A stretch of 41,009 nucleotides of DNA, from the IMG/VR virus record IMGVR_UViG_3300032331_000739, positions 1 to 41,009 of that record, one strand, 5' to 3'. This DNA is from a virus. Under the pieces are notes generated by a model, which was not told the origin of the DNA, ran no database searches, and was given only the letters and a program-made list of their open reading frames with translations. Positions 32,217-38,136 of this stretch are shown in pieces; the stretch's first letter is position 1, and every line of letters starts with the position of its first letter. A program made the translations under genes and the position numbers.

Positions 32217-32571
32217 GGATGTACTAGAACATTACGGTGCAAAGATTCCTGAAAGAAATGGATGGTCTTCCATCAGATGTCCATTCCATGATGACACACA
32301 TAGATCAGCAACAGTCAGTACTAGAGAAAATGTATTTTGTTGTTTCGCCTGTCAGATTAAGGGAGACACTTACAGAATTATTATGGACAGGGAAGGAATG
32401 AAGTTCAATGAAGCAGTCAAGTTCGCAGAGAGAATCACTGGGCAAAGCAGCAAAGTATTACGCAGCAGCAATTCACGAAGCGGAGGATTACCTCGCAGAA
32501 CGGGGAATATCTCTGGACATAGCACGGAAGGTGGGATTGGGCGTCGTGCTCGATCCAATAACGGGTCATGA
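32167..32571 (+). CDS. Primase part 1: CHC2 zinc-finger domain
   Basis: 134-residue frame starting at TTG 32167, with TTG 32206 as a shorter option. C38-P-F-H41 and C59-F-A-C62 form the CHC2 zinc finger of DnaG-type primases (LPIKDVLEHYGAKIPERNGWSSIRCPFHDD, given here in part). MKFNEAVKFAERITG is the usual following helix. After about residue 92 the sequence turns into Ser/Arg/Gly-rich text unlike a primase, while the continuing homology lies in the next frame (32408-33031). A +1 shift near 32440-32447 would join ERITG to KAAKYY and restore a standard DnaG N-terminal half. Confidence 0.8.
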   Translation: MTNGSRKSQRVSALPIKDVLEHYGAKIPERNGWSSIRCPFHDDTHRSATVSTRENVFCCFACQIKGDTYRIIMDREGMKFNEAVKFAERITGQSSKVLRSSNSRSGGLPRRTGNISGHSTEGGIGRRARSNNGS

Positions 32572-33031
32572 ACAATATGAAAACCGTTTGTCTATTCCGT
32601 ATATTACACGTACGGGTGTGGTTGACCTCAGATTCAGATCAATGGATTCGCAAGAACCGAAGTATATGGGACTGGCTGGTGCAAACACACATCTCTTCAA
32701 TACAAGGGCTTTTTTCAAAGCGTCGTCGTACATTTGTATATGTGAAGGTGAGATTGACACCATCACGTTGGATTATGTTTGTGGTTTATATTCGATTGGG
32801 GTCCCAGGGGTGAACAATTGGAAAAAACATTATACTAAATTGTTAGCGGATTTTGAAAAAGTATTCATGTTTGCTGATGGAGATCAGGCTGGTCATGATT
32901 TTGCTAAGTCATTAACTCGAGAGTTAGGTAATGTAGTTACTGTTCAGATGCCTGAAGGTGAGGATGTTAACTCAATGTACCTAAAGCATGGTGCTGATTA
33001 CTTCAAACAAAAGGTGGCTAACTCCCAATGA
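32408..33031 (+). CDS. Primase part 2: Toprim domain
   Basis: 207-residue frame, +1 relative to the zinc-finger frame and overlapping it by 164 bases. It starts at ATG 32408 with GGAAGG eleven bases upstream. After ~12 unusual residues it continues the primase: YLAERGISLDIARKVGLG, then the Toprim motifs CEGEID (Glu113/115) and ADGD (Asp157/159). The C-terminal helicase-binding domain of bacterial DnaG is absent. Either two separate polypeptides form the active primase, or a programmed +1 frameshift makes a fused protein; an assembly error is also possible. Ends in an ATGA overlap with the next gene. Confidence 0.82.
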   Translation: MKQSSSQRESLGKAAKYYAAAIHEAEDYLAERGISLDIARKVGLGVVLDPITGHEQYENRLSIPYITRTGVVDLRFRSMDSQEPKYMGLAGANTHLFNTRAFFKASSYICICEGEIDTITLDYVCGLYSIGVPGVNNWKKHYTKLLADFEKVFMFADGDQAGHDFAKSLTRELGNVVTVQMPEGEDVNSMYLKHGADYFKQKVANSQ

Positions 33032-33396
33032 GTGTATTAATTCCGCATGAAAAAGGATTTGAGTGCAAAGATTGTGACTTTGTATCTGATGATATATTCC
33101 TATTCTTAGAACATTGTGACATAGAATTTAGTTGGGCTGTACGGTTGAGTAACCGATATACCCTTGATTTATACTCTATTTTAGAGGAAATTAACCAACA
33201 ATTACAGAGTGACCACATTGAATGTGCTATTGATTTAGTTCAATCCGTAACATTAGCCATGGTAAATGCATCTGAGGGCGAGCAGTCATTTCATAAGTTC
33301 ATAACCGAGGCTATGACAGTAGAAGCAACCCATGAACTAATGGAGGGTATAGAGGAGATGCTGAATAAAAATGGCGAAAATAATAAACCTGAATAA
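33028..33396 (+). CDS. Hypothetical protein with N-terminal Cys motif
   Basis: 122 residues starting in an ATGA overlap. The N terminus FECKDCDFVSDDIFLFLEHCDIEF resembles a degenerate C2H(C) zinc finger. The remainder is helical and acidic (ILEEINQQLQSDHIECAIDLVQSVTLAMV). It overlaps the next gene by 26 bases. No function is recognised. Confidence 0.7.
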   Translation: MSVLIPHEKGFECKDCDFVSDDIFLFLEHCDIEFSWAVRLSNRYTLDLYSILEEINQQLQSDHIECAIDLVQSVTLAMVNASEGEQSFHKFITEAMTVEATHELMEGIEEMLNKNGENNKPE

Positions 33397-33688
33397 CGAT
33401 ACTGAAGAACCTACTGAATTCGAAATGGATTTGTGGGCAACTGTAGAAGAACTTGTTGATTTATTGTTATCTAAACATAAAGATTACGGACCAAGAAATA
33501 TAGCCGATGCTCCTGGCGGTGCATTGAACGGGCTTAGAGTTCGTATGCATGACAAATTAGCGCGTATCAATAACTTATACAGTACTGATGCGCTTCCGGA
33601 ACATGAGTCTCTTGAAGATTCATTTAAGGATATGGCCAACTACGCAATCATTGGATTGCTAGTACTGAGAGGAGAGTGGGACAAATGA
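33371..33688 (+). CDS. DUF1599-like (nucleotide-modification-associated) protein
   Basis: 105 residues. HKDYGPRNIADAP, GLRVRMHDKLARINNL and the C-terminal DSFKDMANYAIIGLLVLRG follow the pattern of DUF1599, a small helical family associated with phage nucleotide metabolism or modification. The helical arrangement also recalls MazG-type pyrophosphatases. An activity on nucleotides is inferred. ATGA overlap with the next gene. Confidence 0.72.
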   Translation: MAKIINLNNDTEEPTEFEMDLWATVEELVDLLLSKHKDYGPRNIADAPGGALNGLRVRMHDKLARINNLYSTDALPEHESLEDSFKDMANYAIIGLLVLRGEWDK

Positions 33689-33966
33689 AAATATTTGGAC
33701 CATACAAAGGTAGTAAACAAAATGGTGGTCGTCCCATTTATGTCATCAAGCGTAAGAAAAAAGATGGCACTACTGAGACTACATCTACCAATAAAGCACG
33801 CCTTGATTATAAAAAGGCTACTGGCAAGAAACTAAAACGTAACCAAGAAGTAGATCATAAAGATGATGGTGGTCGTGAAGGTCGCGATGGTATATCTAAC
33901 TTACGAATTCTATCTAAAAAGAAAAACGTAGGCTTAGAAAATAAACGGAGAGCGAAGAAAAAATGA
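33685..33966 (+). CDS. HNH endonuclease
   Basis: 93 residues from ATG 33685 (ATGA overlap). After a beta-rich, Lys-rich N-terminal half there is EVDHKDDG (first HNH His), followed by GISNLRILSKKKNVGLENKRR with the Asn of the HNH core. No zinc-binding CxxC pairs are present. It could be a free-standing homing nuclease, or a phage DNA-processing nicking enzyme. The gene is fully integrated in the operon by overlaps, which favours a resident function. Confidence 0.78.
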   Translation: MKIFGPYKGSKQNGGRPIYVIKRKKKDGTTETTSTNKARLDYKKATGKKLKRNQEVDHKDDGGREGRDGISNLRILSKKKNVGLENKRRAKKK

Positions 33967-34703
33967 GTAAAGCCATAGTAGTAATCTCAGATTTGCAAAG
34001 CCCATTTCATGATGTAGATGCGGTCAATGCAGTCAAGAAATTTATCTATGCATATCAACCTGATTCAGTCGTATCGGTTGGAGATGAAATTGATTTCCAG
34101 AGTATCAGCCGTTGGGCAAAGGGTACAGAACTTGAATGGGAAAGATCAATAGGTAAAGACAGAGATACTACTGTTAGAATTTTAGAACAATTAACTGTTG
34201 ATACTATTGTACGTAGTAATCACTCAGATAGATTGTTCAACAAATTACGCTCATCTGCTCCTGGTTTCTTAGGATTACCAGAGTTAGAGATTGAAAAGTT
34301 TCTTAAGTTAGATGAACTTGGTATCACTTACTATCATGGACCTGTTGAGATAGCACCTAATTGGTTGCTAATGCATGGTGATGAAGGTAACGTTCAACCA
34401 ACAGCAGGTGCTACAGCACTTGGACTTGCTAAACGTTCAGGTATGTCAGTTGTCTGTGGTCATACACATCGTATGGGTCTTGCTCATTATACTCAAGCAT
34501 GGGCTAATGGATCTCGTGCTGTATGGGGTATGGAAGTTGGACATCTTATGAATATTAAACACGCTAAATATATTAAAGCAGGATTATTTACTTGGCAACA
34601 AGGGTTTGGAATCTTGCATGTAGATGGAAAGAACGTAACTCCCCAAATCGTACCTATCATCAAGAATAGTTTTACGGTTGAGGGCAAGACATGGCGATGG
34701 TAA
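33963..34703 (+). CDS. Metallophosphoesterase
   Basis: 246 residues with calcineurin-type motifs: Asp10 (ISDLQSPFHD), GDEID (40-44), SNHSDR with Asn86-His87, MHGD (137-140) and GHTH (166-169). All expected metal ligands are present. Phage members of this family act on nucleic acids or small phosphoester compounds, as in the SbcD/Mre11 or lambda phosphatase types, but no capping domain is visible that would separate these options. ATGA overlap upstream; the 3' end overlaps the sigma factor by 13 bases. Confidence 0.85.
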   Translation: MSKAIVVISDLQSPFHDVDAVNAVKKFIYAYQPDSVVSVGDEIDFQSISRWAKGTELEWERSIGKDRDTTVRILEQLTVDTIVRSNHSDRLFNKLRSSAPGFLGLPELEIEKFLKLDELGITYYHGPVEIAPNWLLMHGDEGNVQPTAGATALGLAKRSGMSVVCGHTHRMGLAHYTQAWANGSRAVWGMEVGHLMNIKHAKYIKAGLFTWQQGFGILHVDGKNVTPQIVPIIKNSFTVEGKTWRW

Positions 34704-35398
34704 AAAGATTTATAGAAGATTATGAAGGAGTCGTCTCCTCTATAGCGTATGAGTTTTCTCGTAAGTATCGCATGGTAGAGGTAGATGATTTACGTCAAGA
34801 GTTATGGGTTTGGTTTCTTACGCACCCAAATAAAGTTAAACATTGGCACGATCAGTATGACAGAAAACAATCTACTAAATTAATTGCTCGCTCTTTACGT
34901 AATGCTGCTAAGGATCATTGTCAAAAAGAGAAGGCTAAGGCTGTTGGTTTTAACGTGCAAGATAACTATTATTACGATAAAAACATGCTAGAATCACTGA
35001 TTCCGGCTGTTTTAACGGGCAATAGAGAGACGCCAGCGATGAATGATCTTAGCATATCTAACGTAAAAAAGGTTGCATCTGAGGGTAATAATTGGCCAGC
35101 AATCTGTTCTGATATTGAGAAAGCCATCAGTAAATTACAGAAGGAACAGCGAGATATGGTGATCTTGCGTTATGCAAGTGGGCTTGAGTTAGGCGCGATA
35201 GCATCTGAGTTATCTATTTCTCAAGATGCTGTACGTATGCGTATCAACAGAGCATTAAAAAATATGTTAAACTTCTTAGGTGGAAATTATCCGCGTAAGG
35301 AACGTGACTATACGGAGGAGGAGATAAGTGGACAACTCGATAACGACGGAACTAGTGACGAAAACATTCCAGACGATACAGACACACCTGAAGAATGA
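34691..35398 (+). CDS. Phage-encoded sigma-70-type factor
   Basis: 235 residues. A region-2-like helix set is near residues 10-50 (VVSSIAYEFSRKYRMVEVDDLRQELWVWFLTH), and a region-4 helix-turn-helix is near residues 145-195 (LQKEQRDMVILRYASGLELGAIASELSISQDAVRMRINRALKNML). The two-domain, no-region-3 size fits small ECF-like sigma factors. The C-terminal ~35 residues are very acidic. It probably redirects host RNA polymerase to late phage promoters. It is the last larger gene of the early operon. Confidence 0.85.
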   Translation: MAMVKRFIEDYEGVVSSIAYEFSRKYRMVEVDDLRQELWVWFLTHPNKVKHWHDQYDRKQSTKLIARSLRNAAKDHCQKEKAKAVGFNVQDNYYYDKNMLESLIPAVLTGNRETPAMNDLSISNVKKVASEGNNWPAICSDIEKAISKLQKEQRDMVILRYASGLELGAIASELSISQDAVRMRINRALKNMLNFLGGNYPRKERDYTEEEISGQLDNDGTSDENIPDDTDTPEE

Positions 35399-35657
35399 TG
35401 AGTGGGTTAAGTCGCAAGATGAAAATTTATTAAATGCTTTACGCATAACCGAGGAAGTAATTGAGGCTATCTCACAGCAACTATTTATTTTTATTGACTG
35501 CTTTGAGCAATACGCGAAGATATTAGAAGCAAATATACGTGTGCCAGCATTTGATGTTACGCGTGACAGCAAGATATCTAATAAACCAACACAAACTTTT
35601 TGCGCGTGTTCACGCGTGGATAGTGCGTGTACGTGTGAAGGTATATCACTCGCATGA
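35328..35657 (+). CDS. Hypothetical protein with C-terminal Cys cluster
   Basis: 109 residues starting at GTG 35328, with GGAGGAG upstream inside the sigma gene and a 71-base overlap with it in another frame. The body is helical (ALRITEEVIEAISQQLFIFIDCFEQYAKIL). The C terminus CACSRVDSACTC contains four Cys that could bind zinc. ATGA overlap with the next ORF. Function unknown. Confidence 0.68.
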   Translation: MDNSITTELVTKTFQTIQTHLKNDEWVKSQDENLLNALRITEEVIEAISQQLFIFIDCFEQYAKILEANIRVPAFDVTRDSKISNKPTQTFCACSRVDSACTCEGISLA

Positions 35658-35812
35658 TATGTGAGCCATGCCAACAAGGCGGAACTATGAACTCATACGG
35701 GAAAGAACAATTAGCACACGAAAGACACAATGCGTGTGAGTATACGGATTGTGTGTGCCAGCACAGGGTAGGTAATTGGACAATAAAAAAACCCCTACGC
35801 GAGGATACGTAG
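35654..35812 (+). CDS. Small Cys-rich protein (52 aa)
   Basis: 52 residues starting in an ATGA overlap with the previous gene. CEPC at 3-6 and CEYTDCVCQH at 28-37 give five Cys and one His, a likely zinc-binding site. A helix links them (GKEQLAHERHNA). The stop codon lies inside the following terminator hairpin. Small proteins of this kind are frequent in actinophages; function unknown. Confidence 0.6.
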   Translation: MICEPCQQGGTMNSYGKEQLAHERHNACEYTDCVCQHRVGNWTIKKPLREDT

Positions 35813-35820
35813 GGGCTTCT
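35785..35820. terminator. Bidirectional terminator between converging operons
   Basis: CCCCTACG (35792-35799) pairs with CGTAGGGG (35808-35815) around an eight-base loop. A run of seven A precedes the stem and CTTCTTT follows it, so it can terminate transcription from both sides. It lies exactly between the end of the plus-strand early operon and the end of the minus-strand operon. Confidence 0.85.
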
Positions 35821-35830
35821 TTACGTGTTA

Positions 35831-35983
35831 TTAGACGGATAACACTTGCTTAATTTCCGTACTGCTTACATCAAAGTAATCACGCAGTTTACTCTCCACT
35901 AGATTTTGTACATTACACACACTCTCGAAATGTACATCATCACGCGTAGTAAGTTCTATGCGTAATACGTATTTCTCGCTCAT
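35831..35983 (-). CDS. Small hypothetical protein, last gene of the minus operon (50 aa)
   Basis: 50 residues. ATG 35983 has an excellent AAGGAG site and overlaps the upstream stop as ATGA. The sequence alternates strand and helix (YVLRIELTTRDDVHFES, then VQNLVESKLRDYFDV), which suggests a small alpha/beta fold. Function unknown. Confidence 0.65.
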   Translation of the reverse strand: MSEKYVLRIELTTRDDVHFESVCNVQNLVESKLRDYFDVSSTEIKQVLSV

Positions 35984-36177
35984 TGTTTCTCCTTTCCTAT
36001 TTGGTCTATGGCTGTCACGAGTATGCTATCTAAGCATGTCCACAGTTCTTTATCGCGTATTACCATTTTTTGTACTAGATACCACTCAGACGAAGTTATA
36101 TCTCGCCCGAGTAAATCACTCATCTCGCTTTTACGCAACAGAGTAATTACTTTACCGCGTGGTCTGTTTCTGTTCAT
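35980..36177 (-). CDS. Small basic hypothetical protein (65 aa)
   Basis: 65 residues, basic N terminus (MNRNRPRGKVITLLRKSE) followed by helical text (DITSSEWYLVQKMVIRDKELWTCLDS). It might be a small DNA-binding protein, but no clear helix-turn-helix is seen. It starts in a TAATG overlap and ends in an ATGA overlap, fitting the coupled operon. Confidence 0.65.
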   Translation of the reverse strand: MNRNRPRGKVITLLRKSEMSDLLGRDITSSEWYLVQKMVIRDKELWTCLDSILVTAIDQIGKEKQ

Positions 36178-36359
36178 TAGTCTATCCTTTCGATTTGTAT
36201 TACACGCTTAACTTCAGCGTCATCTAAGGTTTCTACTTCCCAATCATTGTACGCGTCTAGTGCTAATTCAATAGCCACGTTCACGTCATCAGCCGTCACG
36301 TATTGGTATAGGTCTACCATACATCTAGCCGTTACGCGATAGGTGTGTACACCACTCAT
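36177..36359 (-). CDS. Small hypothetical protein (60 aa)
   Basis: 60 residues from ATG 36359, which has AGGGG upstream and overlaps the stop of the small membrane protein as ATGA; the frame is open further upstream to 36437 but that part overlaps the membrane gene. HTYRVTARCMVDLYQYVTADDVNVAIELALDAYNDWEVE looks like a small alpha/beta domain. Function unknown. Confidence 0.65.
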   Translation of the reverse strand: MSGVHTYRVTARCMVDLYQYVTADDVNVAIELALDAYNDWEVETLDDAEVKRVIQIERID

Positions 36360-36472
36360 AGTGCCACCCCTAGTATCGTGCCTAATAGCATGAGTGTGGC
36401 AAAAGCAAGCCAACCCATGAAGCGTAATTGTTCCCACACAGTTTCATGTGTGAACTCATCATTATCATACAT
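36356..36472 (-). CDS. Tiny single-TM protein (38 aa)
   Basis: 38 residues: a polar acidic N terminus (YDNDEFTHETVWEQLR) and one membrane helix (FMGWLAFATLMLLGTILGVAL) reaching the C terminus. It starts inside the last codons of the WhiB gene (8-base overlap) and its stop overlaps the next start as ATGA, so it sits exactly between coupled genes. This supports translation despite the small size. The role is unknown; small phage TM peptides can inhibit or localise host enzymes. Confidence 0.55.
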   Translation of the reverse strand: MYDNDEFTHETVWEQLRFMGWLAFATLMLLGTILGVAL

Positions 36473-36842
36473 CTTCCCACTCGCTTTCCTTGTGTATTCT
36501 TGGCTTGATATCTATATCTAGAGGGTTATCATACGTGAAGGTTAGGCTTGTAGTTTTTACACCTCGCAAGCGTTGTTCCTCTCTACGTTCATACGTGTCC
36601 ATGTTTGCCCATATACCCGTAAGGTCTGTCCATTGTAAGGAATACTCTAAGCACTCCTCAAACGCGTCACAGTTTAAGCATGTACTTCTAGCACGCATGG
36701 CTTCTGGTGTGTATGAGTATCTATAACGGATACCCACACGACCTCTTGGGTCACCTGATGGGGGGAACTCAGGAAACCAATCATCAGGCGTGGGGGAGTT
36801 AGTACACGCTGGTTCGTTTTTGAACTGCGGGAAGAAACTCAC
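36465..36842 (-). CDS. whiB: WhiB-like iron-sulfur regulator
   Basis: 125 residues from GTG 36842. I prefer this start to ATG 36881 because GTGA overlaps the upstream stop and AAAGGTGG lies six bases before it. Cys13, Cys55, Cys58 and Cys64 give the C...CxxCxxxxxC pattern that ligates a 4Fe-4S cluster in WhiB proteins. GIWANMD (76-82) corresponds to the G[IV]WGG turn, but with AN for GG. YERREEQR follows as usual. WhiB proteins bind region 4 of the host principal sigma factor and are limited to Actinobacteria and their phages. The insert of ~40 residues between the first and second Cys is longer than usual. Confidence 0.88.
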   Translation of the reverse strand: MSFFPQFKNEPACTNSPTPDDWFPEFPPSGDPRGRVGIRYRYSYTPEAMRARSTCLNCDAFEECLEYSLQWTDLTGIWANMDTYERREEQRLRGVKTTSLTFTYDNPLDIDIKPRIHKESEWEDV

Positions 36843-37180
36843 AACATACCACCTTTCATTAGGAATACGCGGTAAGCGCACTCAGGTTTATCTCCTACGC
36901 ATGGCACATGGCGTTCAGAACCACATGACACACAAGGATATTCGTATGGGTTATCCATATCGAACATGTCGCTAGGCAGAGGAGAATACCTAGCGCTTGT
37001 CCTATCTGTGTGTGGGGAATAAGTTATCTTCACGCGTATCGGGCCGTCAATTTCCCAGCCTTCCTCAACGTGAAAGTATTCACCAGCGTTAAGCATGACA
37101 GTAGCGGTTTGATTACCAGCACGAGTAGTTTTCCACTCGACAGTATCCCACTCACTCACTTGCTTGCGTAGTGTATTCAC
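36839..37180 (-). CDS. Zinc-binding hypothetical protein (113 aa)
   Basis: 113 residues. The N-terminal ~75 residues look beta-rich (DTVEWKTTRAGNQTATVML; GPIRVKITYS). The C terminus has CVSCGSERHVPCVGDKPEC, a CxxC...C...C zinc knuckle similar to short actinobacterial CxxCG-PC fingers. The gene overlaps its neighbours on both sides by a few bases (29 and 4). Function unknown. Confidence 0.7.
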   Translation of the reverse strand: MNTLRKQVSEWDTVEWKTTRAGNQTATVMLNAGEYFHVEEGWEIDGPIRVKITYSPHTDRTSARYSPLPSDMFDMDNPYEYPCVSCGSERHVPCVGDKPECAYRVFLMKGGML

Positions 37181-37325
37181 CTAACACTCCTATCTTTGCC
37201 ATGCCACACGTGTAGCAATAGTTTTGTTCCACATTGTAATCGTGTACTGGTACCCATATAGGTACATCACACTTATAGCAACGTGTGTCTATACATGTAG
37301 TTTTCCTTAGTATGGAAGCGACCAT
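37152..37325 (-). CDS. Small zinc-ribbon protein (57 aa)
   Basis: 57 residues from ATG 37325, chosen for its AAGGAG site eight bases upstream; the frame is open to 37379. CYKC and CYTCG, 20 residues apart, form a zinc ribbon (TRCYKCDVPIWVP ... QNYCYTCGMAKIG). It overlaps the end of the amidotransferase gene by 19 bases. Several separate zinc ribbons in this operon suggest a shared role in complex formation or RNA/protein recognition. Confidence 0.68.
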   Translation of the reverse strand: MVASILRKTTCIDTRCYKCDVPIWVPVHDYNVEQNYCYTCGMAKIGVLGEYTTQASE

Positions 37326-38134
37326 GCGTCTGACTCCTTCGTGGTAGTTATGGTTTTCGTAGGCTTGTAGCACATACACACATCAGACATCATGTCGCAC
37401 CATTGGCAGGTAAGACAGAACGGACACGTGCCATTGGCTTCGAGCCTGTCCTCGTCTATGTTGCCAAAGCAACCTACACATTGGAACGTACCTGCAAGTG
37501 ATGGGTCAAGCGGTGTATCGTAATACCTATCATACGGATTACTAGACACGAAACGTGTGTATCCATAGTCAGCATTACAACTGGTGTTAGACCACCACAC
37601 CTTGCTGTCGTCCTCTTGCCCCTTATCTGCATGTATGAGATACATTTGATAATCGGCTAGTGGGTCTACTGTAAGCACACACAACTTAGAGCCTGACGTG
37701 TACTCCTCTATCATGTTGTACATGTGTGGATTATCTAGCGCCTTAACACCGCCCATTTTCGCAAGGATATCCTCGGTAAATATGCGTGTGTCTGAACGTG
37801 TATCACCAGCAGGTATATCTATTGGTAATACACCATTGTGTGCTAACACAGTTTGCTCATCTACCACATAAAACGGGTGGCAGTTGGGTACATTGGTTGA
37901 GCCATGTGTAGCGTATCTTGCGTGCCATAAGGCGTAGTCATCAGGATACTTAGCACGCATTTCGAGGAAGCGATTAACTGCCTCGTCTGCGTCCATTGTG
38001 TGCTCGACTAGGATACGTTTCTCTTTCGAGATAACGATAGCGAAGCCGAAGCCGTCAGGATTATTTATCGCGGAATACACTAACTTATCCCGTGAAGGTA
38101 GTACATTGGGTGGAACTACGCATAACATACACAT
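37307..38134 (-). CDS. Class II glutamine amidotransferase with C-terminal zinc ribbon
   Basis: 275 residues of the GAT-II Ntn-hydrolase family. Cys2 (MCMLCVV) becomes the N-terminal nucleophile when Met1 is removed. NNPDGFGFA (24-32), HARYATHG (71-78), NCHPF (84-88) and LAHNGVL (97-103) are the glutamine-binding and oxyanion motifs seen in GatD-, GlxB- and GltB-type domains. About 60 residues at the C terminus add eight Cys (CVGC, CPFCLTCQWC, CMC), probably zinc ribbons. The domain would release ammonia from glutamine for a partner enzyme; the amidoligase directly upstream is the obvious partner. Its GAGGAG site lies within the last codons of that gene. Confidence 0.88.
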   Translation of the reverse strand: MCMLCVVPPNVLPSRDKLVYSAINNPDGFGFAIVISKEKRILVEHTMDADEAVNRFLEMRAKYPDDYALWHARYATHGSTNVPNCHPFYVVDEQTVLAHNGVLPIDIPAGDTRSDTRIFTEDILAKMGGVKALDNPHMYNMIEEYTSGSKLCVLTVDPLADYQMYLIHADKGQEDDSKVWWSNTSCNADYGYTRFVSSNPYDRYYDTPLDPSLAGTFQCVGCFGNIDEDRLEANGTCPFCLTCQWCDMMSDVCMCYKPTKTITTTKESDAWSLPY

Positions 38135-38136
38135 TG

